A stretch of DNA of 64,000 nucleotides from Verrucomicrobiota bacterium. GTDB lineage: Bacteria > Verrucomicrobiota > Verrucomicrobiia > Limisphaerales > DSYF01. This document shows positions 52,208 through 60,449 of this stretch, piece by piece. Each line of letters opens with the position of its first letter. Positions within the stretch are counted from its first letter, which is position 1. The DNA is taken from assembly GCA_025457615.1 (NCBI GenBank), contig JALOTZ010000004.1, positions 41,776-105,775 of the forward strand, written 5' to 3'. The notes beneath the pieces were generated by a model. It worked only from the letters and a program-made list of their open reading frames with translations, was not told where the DNA came from and did not search any database. Both the position numbers and the translations under genes were made by a program.

Positions 52208-53344
52208 ATGCCTGATGATCAATTCATGCGCCTTGCTCTGCGACTGGCCCGGCGTGGCTTGGGGTCCACGTCGCCCAACCCGATGGTGGGCGCGGTGCTG
52301 GTCAGGCGGGGCGAAATCCTGGGGCAGGGCTGGCATCGCCGGGCGGGGGAGGACCACGCGGAAATCAGAGCGCTCCGCAATGCTCATCGCCGCGGTCGCT
52401 CGCCCAGGGGGGCCACGCTCTACGTCACCTTGGAACCTTGTTGCACGCAGGGTCGAACCCCGCCTTGCACGGACGCCATCATCGCGGCCGGGATCAAGCG
52501 TGTCGTGGTGGGGGCGACCGATCCCAACCCCAGGCACGCCGGGCGCGCGTATCGTCTGTTGCGGCGGGCGGGGCTCACCGTAATCCGGGGCGTTCTGCAG
52601 GACGAGTGCGCGGCCCTGAACGAGGCGTTCAATCATTGGATGGTCGATCGCACCCCGCTGGTGACCGTCAAGGCGGCCATGACCCTCGATGGCAAGATCG
52701 CCACCGAAACGGGCGAGTCCAAGTGGATCACCGGCGAACGGGCGCGCGCCTGTGGCATGAAGCTGCGCCAGGCCAGCGATGCCATTCTGGTCGGCGTCAA
52801 CACGGTGATTGCAGATGACCCGAGCCTGACGTTCAGAAGCCAGAACGCAGCAGGCCGAAGGCACAAGGAGCCCGGCTTGCGCCGCATCGTTCTGGATTCC
52901 ATGGCGCGGACGCCGCTGACGGCCAAGGTGGTGACCGATGCGGACGCCCATCTGACCACCATCGTCGTTGGCTATCGCGCACCGAAGAAGCGCCTCGCTG
53001 CCCTGACCCGAAGGGTCCGGGTGATCGTGGCGCCCCCCTCCAAGTCCGCACCTCGGACCCCCCACTCGGCCAGCAACTTGTCCTGGCTATTGCAAACCCT
53101 CGGCTCCGAGGCGGTGACGAGCTTGCTGGTGGAGGGCGGCAGTGAAGTGAACGCGTCCTTTCTCCTTGGCCGATTCGCGCATCGCCTTGCGTTCTTCTAT
53201 GCTCCAAAGATTCTGGGTGGACGGGACTCGCGCAAGGCCGTTGGCGGTGAGGGCGTTGGACGGTGGGAGGACGTGCTCACCTTGGACGACATCCGGTGGC
53301 GGCGGCTAGGTCCTGATTTGCTTCTGACGGCGCGTGTGAAATAG
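52208..53344 (+). CDS. ribD: Bifunctional riboflavin deaminase-reductase RibD
   Basis: 378 residues. N-terminal deaminase (about 1-145) with zinc ligands in DHAEIRAL and LEPCCTQGRTPPCTDAII. C-terminal reductase (about 150-378) with LVTVKAAMTLDGKIATETGE, SKWITGERAR, AILVGVNTVIADDPSLT and LLVEGGSEVNASFL. It converts the 2,5-diaminopyrimidine phosphate of the riboflavin path to the reduced ribitylaminouracil phosphate. Start MPDDQFMRLALRLARRGL at the ATG at 52208; upstream open frame lies in the repeat. ribE follows after 214 bases. Confidence 0.95.
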   Translation: MPDDQFMRLALRLARRGLGSTSPNPMVGAVLVRRGEILGQGWHRRAGEDHAEIRALRNAHRRGRSPRGATLYVTLEPCCTQGRTPPCTDAIIAAGIKRVVVGATDPNPRHAGRAYRLLRRAGLTVIRGVLQDECAALNEAFNHWMVDRTPLVTVKAAMTLDGKIATETGESKWITGERARACGMKLRQASDAILVGVNTVIADDPSLTFRSQNAAGRRHKEPGLRRIVLDSMARTPLTAKVVTDADAHLTTIVVGYRAPKKRLAALTRRVRVIVAPPSKSAPRTPHSASNLSWLLQTLGSEAVTSLLVEGGSEVNASFLLGRFAHRLAFFYAPKILGGRDSRKAVGGEGVGRWEDVLTLDDIRWRRLGPDLLLTARVK

Positions 53345-53371
53345 CCCGCCGTCCGCTGCTGTCGGGAGCGT

Positions 53372-53490
53372 CCAGGGAACCGAAGCTGCCGGATCGCAGG
53401 TCTGCGACCCGCAGCACCTCCGCCGCGCGGGACACCCCCGAGTTTTTTTCAAACAACCCGAAAATTGGGGCGGCTGCGGCTCACGGGAAC
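53372..53490 (+). repeat. Dispersed palindromic repeat, copy F
   Basis: Located in the 214-base gap between ribD and ribE. The core CAGGTCTGCGACCCGCAGC is at 53397-53415, and the second module, degenerate, GGCTGCGGCTCACGGGAAC, near 53472-53490. Immediately after the core it reads GCGGGAC, and before it GGAACCG; both are shared with copy C read backwards. It separates two genes of one pathway, so transcription may read through it. Confidence 0.65.
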
Positions 53491-53558
53491 GACCTGACTG
53501 GTAATCAACCCTTCCGTGAGCTTGCAACTCGAAACCCGCCACTGCCAAACTGTTCCCC

Positions 53559-54164
53559 ATGTTCACTGGCATCGTTGAAGAAGCGGGCACCGTGGCCGCA
53601 ATCAAACCCACCACGCGGTCGATCCAACTCACGCTGCGGATGCAGGCTTGCGGCAAGGGGCTCAAGGTGGGAGACAGCGTGGCGGTCAACGGGTGTTGCC
53701 TCACCGTGGTCGCGCTCCAGCGCCAGGGACGCGCGACCCTCGCGCGGTTCGACCTCCTGCAGGAAACCTGGAACCGGACCAACCTGCAATTCGCCCACGC
53801 CGGATCCCTCGTGAATCTGGAACGCTCGCTACGCGCGAATGGTGAACTGGGCGGACATTTCGTCACCGGCCACATTGATGGGATCGGACGCATCACCCGT
53901 TGGGAACGGGCCGGACAGGATCACGTGCTCGACATTGCCGCGCCACGGGCCGTGACACGCTACATCGTGTTCAAGGGATCCGTGGCGGTGGATGGCATCA
54001 GCCTGACGGTCGCCGCCGTGAAAACTGGCGGCTTCCGCATCTGGATCATCCCGCATACTTTCGAGGTCACCAATCTCCGTGAACGCCAGGTTGGGGACCG
54101 GGTTAATCTTGAGGGCGACATCATCGGCAAGTACGTCGAAAAGTTCACCCGGGTTCGGCGCTAG
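53559..54164 (+). CDS. ribE: Riboflavin synthase alpha subunit
   Basis: 201 residues. Two homologous lumazine-binding barrels: MFTGIVEEAGTV, GDSVAVNGCCLTVVAL and then GHIDGIGRITRWE, VAVDGISLTVAAVK. The second GTSLT-like motif and NLEGDIIGKYVEK complete the trimeric enzyme. It dismutates 6,7-dimethyl-8-ribityllumazine into riboflavin. Gene symbol ribE is used here; some species call it ribC. Lumazine synthase (ribH) and ribBA are not in the window. A 9-bp tandem repeat with terminator-like structure follows. Confidence 0.95.
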   Translation: MFTGIVEEAGTVAAIKPTTRSIQLTLRMQACGKGLKVGDSVAVNGCCLTVVALQRQGRATLARFDLLQETWNRTNLQFAHAGSLVNLERSLRANGELGGHFVTGHIDGIGRITRWERAGQDHVLDIAAPRAVTRYIVFKGSVAVDGISLTVAAVKTGGFRIWIIPHTFEVTNLRERQVGDRVNLEGDIIGKYVEKFTRVRR

Positions 54165-54171
54165 CCCCCTC

Positions 54172-54232
54172 GGGTCCGTCGGATCGGTCGGATCGGTCGG
54201 ATCCGATGGATCCGATGGATCCGGACCTTTTT
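54172..54232 (+). terminator. 9-bp tandem repeat that can form a terminator after ribE
   Basis: Six 9-base units: GGGTCCGTC, GGATCGGTC twice, GGATCCGAT twice, GGATCCGGA. Units at the left pair with units at the right (GGTCC with GGACC; GGATC/GATCC), and five T residues (54228-54232) follow. It sits 8 bases after the ribE stop. Both readings, a slippage-prone tandem repeat and a terminator, are supported by the sequence. Confidence 0.65.
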
Positions 54233-54235
54233 CGG

Positions 54236-54253
54236 TGTCACACAACTGTAACA
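54236..54253 (+). promoter_or_regulatory. Pho-box-like direct repeat before the TonB2 locus
   Basis: TGTCACA, CAAC, TGTAACA: two 7-base half-sites spaced 4 apart, an 11-base period like the PhoB site of enterobacteria (consensus CTGTCAT spaced by 4). The first gene (54301) starts 48 bases downstream. A -10 at the proper distance is poor. A similar site (TTTCACA-GATA-TGTAACC) lies at 63424-63441. Assigned by pattern only. Confidence 0.45.
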
Positions 54254-54300
54254 CCCCCGACACGAAGAAGTAGCTGCCTCGTCGCAGGCTCCCCCCACTT

Positions 54301-55062
54301 ATGCGACACGGCATCTTGACGGCCTGTGTTGCGCTGTTCCCCCTTACGCAGTCCTTCGCTCAAGGCGAGGATCTTGTCGGGGGGGTGCGCACCACGGTGG
54401 AACAGTGGGTCCAGACCCGGCAGTTGATCTCGCGCAGCCAGGCGGACTGGCAGGGCGAGAAGGATATGCTGGACCAGACCATCGCGCTGTACGAACGAGA
54501 ACTGGGCGCGATCGGAGAGCAGATGACGAAGGTCTCCACCAACAACACCCAGGTGGCGGCCGAGATGGCCGACGCCGGGGCGTTGAAGGAATCATCCATC
54601 GAGGCCGTGAATCGGGTGCGGACCTTCGCCACGGAATTCGAGGCTCGGCTGAAAGCCGCGGCGCCCCAGCTTCCCGCGCCCCTCCAGGAGAGCATCAAGC
54701 CGCTGATGCTCCGCCTGCCCGCCGATCCCGCCACCACCAAGATGCTGGCGGCCGAACGACTCCAGGTGATCGTCGGGATCCTCAACGAACTCGACAAGTT
54801 CAACAGCGCCGTGAACCTGTTCAATGAGAAGATCAGGAACGACAAGGGCGAGGAGGTCTCCGTTGAGACGCTTTATGTCGGGTTGGGCGCGGCCTATTTC
54901 GTGAACCAGACGGCGGACTTCGCCGGGGTCGGCACTCCAGGCCCCAACGGCTGGCAGTGGACTTCCAAGTCGGACATTGCCTCCGTCGTCCAGGAGGCCG
55001 TTCAGATGTATCGCAACGAGCGCACCGCGCGATTCCTGAAACTGCCGGTGACGATCCAGTAA
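54301..55062 (+). CDS. DUF3450 protein, first gene of TonB2-type locus
   Basis: 253 residues. Signal peptide (MRHGILTACVALFPLTQSFA, cleavage after SFA). The mature part begins with a coiled-coil region (VQTRQLISRSQADWQGEKDM, DQTIALYERELGAI), then ERLQVIVGILNELDKFNSAV and VETLYVGLGAAYFVNQTADF. In gamma-proteobacteria, the same protein precedes TtpC and ExbB2-ExbD2-TonB2. Its role is unproven; it is presumed to support the Ttp/ExbB complex in the periplasm. It is separated from ribE by a terminator-like repeat and starts the operon. Confidence 0.85.
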   Translation: MRHGILTACVALFPLTQSFAQGEDLVGGVRTTVEQWVQTRQLISRSQADWQGEKDMLDQTIALYERELGAIGEQMTKVSTNNTQVAAEMADAGALKESSIEAVNRVRTFATEFEARLKAAAPQLPAPLQESIKPLMLRLPADPATTKMLAAERLQVIVGILNELDKFNSAVNLFNEKIRNDKGEEVSVETLYVGLGAAYFVNQTADFAGVGTPGPNGWQWTSKSDIASVVQEAVQMYRNERTARFLKLPVTIQ

Positions 55063-55083
55063 CCCCTCTCCCCGCACCCCGCC

Positions 55084-56469
55084 ATGAAGATTTCCCCGAG
55101 TCATCCGCTCCTCCTCCTGCTGGCCTGGCCGCTGCTGGTTGCCGGCCAGACCTTGGAAGGCGTGCTCGACAGCGCCTCCACCGACTTGAAACAGGCCACC
55201 GCCGAACTGAACACGGTGCGCGGGCGGATCGAATCCGAACGCCTGCCTCTCGCGCGCAAGGTGTCCGAGCTCGAACAGTCGCTCCTCGCCCGCCGGGCCG
55301 AACTGGCCAAGCTCCAGCGGTTCCAGGAAAACCAACTCGTCGAACTCAACGCCCTCAAGAGCGAAGCCAAGCGCGTAAGTGACGAGGTCAAGTATTGCGA
55401 TTCGCTGCTCTCCGAGTATGCCCGCGCTTTCCGCACCCGCCTGAGCTTTGTCGAGGAGCCGCGCTACGCCGGGATCTTCGCCCAAGCCGACAGGGCGGCG
55501 GCTTCCGCGGACCTTACCGCCGCCGCCCGGTTCAATGAGCGTTCCCTGCTTCTCAACAGTTCTTTGGAACGCGCCCTCGGCGCTTTGGGGGGGGAAACCT
55601 TTGAGGCCCAGGCTCTGGACAAGAACGGTCTGGTGCAGGCCGGCACCGTGGCCCTCATCGGCCCGGTGGCGGTGTTCGCCAGTTCCTCAGGCAGCGCCGC
55701 CGGTGTGTTGCAACAGGAATTGAACAAGGCCGACCCGACCATCGCGCAACTGGATCCCGCCCTCCAGGAGGCGAGCCGAAAACTGGCTTCGTCCGGCAGC
55801 GGCGAACTGATCCTGGACCCCACGCTCGGTAACGCCTTCAAACTGTCGGCGCTGCACAAGGGGCTGTACGAGCAGTTAAAGGACGGGGGGATCGTGATGA
55901 TTCCGCTGCTGGGGTTGGGCGTGGCGGCCGTGTTTCTCGCGGTGTACAAGTGGTGGCAGTTCTCCCGGGTGCGCCTGGCGACCGAGGCCGACCTCCAGAG
56001 GGTCCTCGATCACGTTCAAGCCATGCAGTTGTCCGAGGCGGTCAACTACGCCCGCTCCATCCCCGGCATGGCCGGAGACCTGTTGGTCACGGCGGTCGAG
56101 CATGTGGACCAGAAGAAGGAGTACATCGAGGAGGTGCTTTACGAGAAGATGCTGGGGGCGCGCACCCGGATCGAGCGCGGCCTGCCGTTCCTGGCCCTGG
56201 CCGCCACCGTGGGTCCGTTGATGGGATTGCTGGGCACCGTGACCGGCATGATCGCCACCTTCCGGATCATCTCGGGGTTTGGCGGCGGGGATCCCAAGAT
56301 GCTGGCGGCGGGCATTTCCGAGGCGCTGGTCTGCACCGCCACGGGCATGGCGGTGGCCATCCCGGCCCTCCTGGCCCACGCGTTTCTCAGCCGCCGCGCC
56401 AAAGGCATCGTGGGCAGCATGGAACAGACCGCAGTGGGCTTTGTGAATGGTGTGCCGCAGTCAAACTGA
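55084..56469 (+). CDS. TtpC-like ExbB/TolQ-family protein with periplasmic domain
   Basis: 461 residues. Signal peptide or N-anchor (MKISPSHPLLLLLAWPLLVAG), then a 230-residue periplasmic part containing coiled coil (LPLARKVSELEQSLLARRAEL). A TolQ/ExbB domain follows, with transmembrane segments near 279-298 (VMIPLLGLGVAAVFLAVYKW), 375-400 and 420-440. The conserved TVGPLMGLLGTVTGMIATF and GISEALVCTATGMAVAIPAL are those of MotA/TolQ/ExbB proton channels. This architecture is that of TtpC of Vibrio TonB2. It lies 21 bases after the DUF3450 gene. Confidence 0.9.
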   Translation: MKISPSHPLLLLLAWPLLVAGQTLEGVLDSASTDLKQATAELNTVRGRIESERLPLARKVSELEQSLLARRAELAKLQRFQENQLVELNALKSEAKRVSDEVKYCDSLLSEYARAFRTRLSFVEEPRYAGIFAQADRAAASADLTAAARFNERSLLLNSSLERALGALGGETFEAQALDKNGLVQAGTVALIGPVAVFASSSGSAAGVLQQELNKADPTIAQLDPALQEASRKLASSGSGELILDPTLGNAFKLSALHKGLYEQLKDGGIVMIPLLGLGVAAVFLAVYKWWQFSRVRLATEADLQRVLDHVQAMQLSEAVNYARSIPGMAGDLLVTAVEHVDQKKEYIEEVLYEKMLGARTRIERGLPFLALAATVGPLMGLLGTVTGMIATFRIISGFGGGDPKMLAAGISEALVCTATGMAVAIPALLAHAFLSRRAKGIVGSMEQTAVGFVNGVPQSN

Positions 56470-56512
56470 CCAGACCCGGATTGCGCATTTCCTTTGAACC
56501 TGTGGTGAGCCT

Positions 56513-57196
56513 ATGAATGAAATCCTGAACGAGATGTGGCACACCTGGACCCAGGGTGGGGTCGTCATGATCGCCATGGTGCTGCTGGCCCTGGTCAGCT
56601 ACGCCACGGGCGCGCATCTGCTGATCGTGCTTTCCTACCGCGGCCTGACGAAGGCTTCGGACGCCACCGTGCGCGGCTGGGTGGCACGGCCGGAAGCGGC
56701 GCCCAAGCGCCTGCGCGAATTGATCCGTTACACGCAGGATGGCATCGGTTCCCTGAGGGACATCGAAGGCCGGTTCCGCGAGGTCGAGGCGACCCAGGTC
56801 ACCGAGCTGGACCGCCGGGTGGCGTTTCTCAACGTGCTCGTCATTTCCGCACCCTTGTTCGGGCTGCTCGGCACGGTGCTGGGCATGCTGCTCACCTTCC
56901 GCGCCATCGGCATGGGCGGAAGCTCGACCTCTGAGATCATCGCCAAGGGCATCAGCGAGGCGCTCGTGGCTACGCAGACGGGCATGATGGTGGCCATTCC
57001 GGGCCTGGTCCTCGCGACGGTCGCCAAGCGCCGCCGGTTGGAATACGTGTCCTTCCTGGCCCGGTTGGAGGGCATCACCCTCCGCCACTTCCGTCCCGAA
57101 TTCCGCGGCATGACCCGCGTCTTCCGACGGCAGGATTTCAAGCCCAAGCCCGCCCGGCCGCTGGAAGCGGCTGACCTGGAGCCTGCCTCGTCATGA
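56513..57196 (+). CDS. exbB: ExbB-type proton channel protein
   Basis: 227 residues. MotA/TolQ/ExbB family with three membrane segments (about 10-35, 110-135, 150-175). Conserved: APLFGLLGTVLGMLLTFRAI and GISEALVATQTGMMVAIPGL. An N-terminal periplasmic start MNEILNEMWHTWTQGGVVMI is usual for the short ExbB2-type. Together with ExbD and TonB it uses proton motive force. Its stop overlaps the exbD start (ATGA). A polar tail (QDFKPKPARPLEAADLEPAS) is extra. Confidence 0.92.
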   Translation: MNEILNEMWHTWTQGGVVMIAMVLLALVSYATGAHLLIVLSYRGLTKASDATVRGWVARPEAAPKRLRELIRYTQDGIGSLRDIEGRFREVEATQVTELDRRVAFLNVLVISAPLFGLLGTVLGMLLTFRAIGMGGSSTSEIIAKGISEALVATQTGMMVAIPGLVLATVAKRRRLEYVSFLARLEGITLRHFRPEFRGMTRVFRRQDFKPKPARPLEAADLEPASS

Positions 57197-57609
57197 AACT
57201 GCGCCGCTCGCTTTCCCAGCCGGAGGAGCCGATCGAGCTGAATCTGATTCCGCTCATCGACATCATCATGTTCCTCCTGATCTTCTTCGTGTCCACCACC
57301 AGCTTCATGGAGACGCCCGGGGTGCGGGTGGACAAGCCGGCTTCGGCCAGTGCGGGGCAGTCGGACGGCAGCACGATCATTTTCGCGGTGGCCAGCGATG
57401 GCCGGATCACCTTCGAGGGCAAAGAGGTGGGCCTGGGCGGCGTGCGCCCCACGGTGAAGCGGTTGTGTGCCAGGGAACCGCTGCCGGTGGTCATTCAAAC
57501 CCATGAAAGGGCTCGCTCCGGCGTCATGGTTCGGATCGTGGACGAAGCCATCCTCGGGGGGGCCAAGGACGTGAGCCTGGCTTCCCAGAAGGGCGAAGAG
57601 AACATCTAG
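57193..57609 (+). CDS. exbD: ExbD-type protein, first copy
   Basis: 138 residues. One N-terminal membrane helix with the proton-carrying aspartate in LIPLIDIIMFLLIFFVSTT (residues 18-36), then the periplasmic beta domain (GSTIIFAVASDGRITFEGKE, VVIQTHERARSGVMVRIVDE). It couples the ExbB channel to TonB. A second ExbD gene follows 32 bases downstream with 59 identical bases, indicating a duplication followed by gene conversion or very recent origin of this part. Confidence 0.92.
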   Translation: MKLRRSLSQPEEPIELNLIPLIDIIMFLLIFFVSTTSFMETPGVRVDKPASASAGQSDGSTIIFAVASDGRITFEGKEVGLGGVRPTVKRLCAREPLPVVIQTHERARSGVMVRIVDEAILGGAKDVSLASQKGEENI

Positions 57610-57641
57610 CGCCCCGCAACCCGCAACAAATTTCACCTGAC

Positions 57642-58046
57642 ATGAGATTTCGCCGCACCCTGGAAGAGCACGATGAACACATCGAGCTGAATCTGATTCC
57701 GCTCATCGACATCATCATGTTCCTCCTGATCTTCTTCGTCTCGACCACGAGCTTCATCGAGGAACCTGGCGTCCCGGTCGCCAAACCGTCCGCCGCCAGC
57801 GCGCGGCTGTTGGACAAGAACAGCATCATCTTCGCCGTGACACCCGAGGGCAAGGTGGCCTATGGCGGCAAGGAGATCGGCTTGGGCGGCGTCCGTCCGA
57901 CGGTCAAGCGCCTGTGTGCCAAGGAAGCCTTACCGGTGGTGATTGAAGCCGATGACAGCGCGTTTTCGGGGATGGTGATCCGGGTCATCGACGAGGCCAA
58001 GCTGGGGGGGGCCAAGGATGTGAGCATCGCGACCGAGCAGGGCTGA
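57642..58046 (+). CDS. exbD: ExbD-type protein, second copy
   Basis: 134 residues. Same fold as the preceding protein: MRFRRTLEEHDEHIELNLIP, the LIPLIDIIMFLLIFFVSTT helix with Asp, and the periplasmic domain (LDKNSIIFAVTPEGKVAYGG, VVIEADDSAFSGMVIRVIDE). Outside the 59-base identical segment the two genes have clearly diverged, so a functional division is possible. tonB follows after 11 bases. Standard TonB2 loci have one exbD. Confidence 0.92.
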   Translation: MRFRRTLEEHDEHIELNLIPLIDIIMFLLIFFVSTTSFIEEPGVPVAKPSAASARLLDKNSIIFAVTPEGKVAYGGKEIGLGGVRPTVKRLCAKEALPVVIEADDSAFSGMVIRVIDEAKLGGAKDVSIATEQG

Positions 58047-58057
58047 GGGTCGGCCGC

Positions 58058-58720
58058 ATGCGGAAGGTTTACCAGAACGAAACTTCGGGCGCCGGCGTCG
58101 CCATCGCCGTGTTCGTCGGCGTGGGATTCACGGCGCTGCTATTCGGGTTCATCCCCTTCGCGCACCGCGTCAACAAGCCCGACCGCACCTTGGAACTGGT
58201 GAAAACCAGCGCGATCGAGCTGCCGCCGCCCGCCGAAGAGGCGCCGCCTCCGCCCGTCGAGGAGGAGAAACCTCCCCAGCGCGAGGCGGAGCCCGAACTG
58301 GCCGAGGCCCAGCAGCAGCTAATCCCCATCAGCGCCGATCTGGAAGTCGCGACGGGAACCGGCGGCGGGTTCCTCGGGGTGAGCGAGATCCGCTCGCTGA
58401 CGGCGGCGTCGGAAATCCAGGACGAGGTGTTTGATGTGGCGGAATTGGAGAAACGGCCCGAGGCCGTCTCCCAGGTGGCCCCGATGTATCCGCCGGAGTT
58501 GCGCAAGGCCAAAATCGAGGGTCTGGTCACCCTCGTCTTCGTGCTCGACGAAACCGGACGCGTGGATGAGCCGCGGGTCGAGAACTCCAGTCGGCCGGAA
58601 TTTGAGAAGCCCGCGCTGGACGCCATTCGCAAATGGCGGTTCAGCCCCGGCATGAAGGACGGCCAGGCGGTGCGGACCTACATCCGGCTGCCCCTGCGCT
58701 TCCGGGTCACTGCGGGTTGA
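58058..58720 (+). CDS. tonB: TonB energy-transducing protein
   Basis: 220 residues. One N-terminal membrane anchor (about 10-30, GVAIAVFVGVGFTALLFGFI), a proline- and glutamate-rich periplasm-spanning section (IELPPPAEEAPPPPVEEEKP, about 50-80), and a C-terminal TonB domain (about 130-220: VAPMYPPELRKAKIEGLVTL, RVDEPRVENSSRPEFEKPAL). The rigid section is short, like TonB2 of Vibrio and unlike E. coli TonB, which suits a TtpC-assisted complex. It contacts TonB boxes of outer-membrane receptors. 20 bases before the TPR gene. Confidence 0.93.
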   Translation: MRKVYQNETSGAGVAIAVFVGVGFTALLFGFIPFAHRVNKPDRTLELVKTSAIELPPPAEEAPPPPVEEEKPPQREAEPELAEAQQQLIPISADLEVATGTGGGFLGVSEIRSLTAASEIQDEVFDVAELEKRPEAVSQVAPMYPPELRKAKIEGLVTLVFVLDETGRVDEPRVENSSRPEFEKPALDAIRKWRFSPGMKDGQAVRTYIRLPLRFRVTAG

Positions 58721-58740
58721 ACGTCAGAGAACCGAGAATC

Positions 58741-60183
58741 ATGCGAGATCTTATGAATCGTTACTTGAAACCGGGCCGATTGTTGAGTGGCGGGCTCCTC
58801 ATGCTGGCGAGCATCGCCACCGCCCAGGCCGGCAAGGCGGACAAGCAACCGGCTCAGGCCCCGGTCACCTTCGCGCCGGTGCCGGCCGGCCACGAGCTGG
58901 CCTCTCTCTGGAACGATCCCGAGTTCACCCGGCGTCTGCTGGGCAGCTACGGATTCGCTTCCGAGGTGGAACCACGCATGACGCCCGAGGAGCAGGCCAC
59001 CTACCGCGACAAGGTTGTGCCGTTGCTGCGTGAAGACCAGCAGAAGGCGCGGGAGACCCTCGAATCCCTTGCCCAGCCCGGGGCCAGCGCGGTGTTCGAT
59101 TTCACCCTGGGCAATATCTACTTCCAGGCGGAGGACCTGACCAATGCCGTCACCCATTTCCAGGCGGCCATCGCCAAGTTTCCGGACTATCGCCGGGCTC
59201 ACAAGAATCTCGGGTTCGCCCTGGTGCGCAGCGGCCAGTACGCCGCCGCCATCAAACCCCTTGTCAGTACCGTCGAGTTGGACGGGGGGGATGGCAAGGT
59301 CTTCGGTCTGCTGGGCTTTGCTTACGCCAGCCTGGGCCGCCACGTTTCCGCCGAGGCCGCCTATCGCCAGGCACTGGTGTTCGAGCCGGAGAACCTCGAC
59401 TTCAAACTCGGCCTGGTGAAGAGCGCCGTGTCCACCGCGAATTACGACTACGCTCTGGCCCTCCTGGATGAATTGATCCGCGAATACCCCGAGCGTGAGA
59501 ACCTCTGGTCGCTGCAGGCCAACCTTTACATCCAGAAGGAACAGCCCGCCAAGGCGATCATCAGCCTCGAAATGCTGCGCCGCGCCGGCAAGGCCACGCC
59601 GCCATCCCTCTACCTGCTCGGCGACCTCCACATGTCCCAAGACGCCCCCGACCTGGCCTTGGCCGCCTATCTCGACGCGCTGAATCTTGACAACGGCCAG
59701 AACCCGACCCGGGCGCTGCGGGCCGCCCAGATTCTCGTGAGTCGCAACGCCTTTGATCAGGCCAGCCAATTGTTTGTGAAGATCCGTCAGGCTCCCACCG
59801 CCTTGTCCGATCCGGATGAACTGAAGCTGTTGAAGCTCGAATCCAAAGTGGCCATGTCCAGCGGCGCCGGCGAAAAGGCCATCGAGACGCTGGAACAGAT
59901 CGTTCAAAAGGATCCGCTGGATGGCGAGGCGTTGCTGCTGGCCGGCGATTATTACGCCAGGAACGGACAGAAGGAGAAGGCGGAACTGCGGTATCAGACC
60001 GCCAGCGCGATCCAGGGTTTCGAGGCCGATGCTTATGTGAAGCATGCGCAACTGCTCGTTCAATCCCAGAAATACGCGCCCGCCGCCGAATTGCTGCGCA
60101 AGGCCCAGAAGGTCAAGCCGCGCGACAACGTCCAGCGCTATCTCGACAAGGTGGATCAACTGGCCAAGACCGGACGCTCCTGA
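58741..60183 (+). CDS. Periplasmic TPR protein of TonB2 locus
   Basis: 480 residues. Signal peptide from MNRYLKPGRLLSGGLLMLAS (cleavage near AQA). The remainder is about ten TPR-like repeats, e.g. TLGNIYFQAEDLTNAVTHFQ, NLGFALVRSGQYAAAIKPLV, LLGFAYASLGRHVSAEAAYR and LAGDYYARNGQKEKAELRYQ. It sits at the end of the operon, where TonB2 loci of other bacteria also carry a TPR gene of unknown role. Start at the ATG at 58741; a second at 58753 fits the signal peptide better. Confidence 0.82.
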   Translation: MRDLMNRYLKPGRLLSGGLLMLASIATAQAGKADKQPAQAPVTFAPVPAGHELASLWNDPEFTRRLLGSYGFASEVEPRMTPEEQATYRDKVVPLLREDQQKARETLESLAQPGASAVFDFTLGNIYFQAEDLTNAVTHFQAAIAKFPDYRRAHKNLGFALVRSGQYAAAIKPLVSTVELDGGDGKVFGLLGFAYASLGRHVSAEAAYRQALVFEPENLDFKLGLVKSAVSTANYDYALALLDELIREYPERENLWSLQANLYIQKEQPAKAIISLEMLRRAGKATPPSLYLLGDLHMSQDAPDLALAAYLDALNLDNGQNPTRALRAAQILVSRNAFDQASQLFVKIRQAPTALSDPDELKLLKLESKVAMSSGAGEKAIETLEQIVQKDPLDGEALLLAGDYYARNGQKEKAELRYQTASAIQGFEADAYVKHAQLLVQSQKYAPAAELLRKAQKVKPRDNVQRYLDKVDQLAKTGRS

Positions 60184-60384
60184 GGGGGCGCGAACCAACT
60201 CCACGCGCGCCTGTCATTCCCATGCGTCCACAGACTTCAGAGGCGGATTCACAGCCCGGTCCGGGGCAGACCGATCCGCTTTCCAACTCGCGCGTCGGGA
60301 CCATGGACCGCACGGATCCCCCCCTGAACCTCGCAGCCGTGGACGTGAGTCCGCGCCCTATTTCGGGATCGAAGAAGTGCGCCG

Positions 60385-60430
60385 ACTCACCTCGGTGGCT
60401 ACGGCTCATGGGTTCAGAGCGCGAAACCGC
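60385..60430 (+). repeat. Possible dispersed repeat remnant, copy G
   Basis: CTCGGTGGCTACGGCTCATG at about 60391-60410 resembles the second module of copies B and E (GGCTGCGGCTCATGG). Upstream, GCAGCCGTGGACGTGAGTCC is a weak match to the core. It lies in the leader before the TonB-dependent receptor. Low confidence because only half is recognisable. Confidence 0.35.
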
Positions 60431-60449
60431 GTTTCCAGGAATTATCCCC

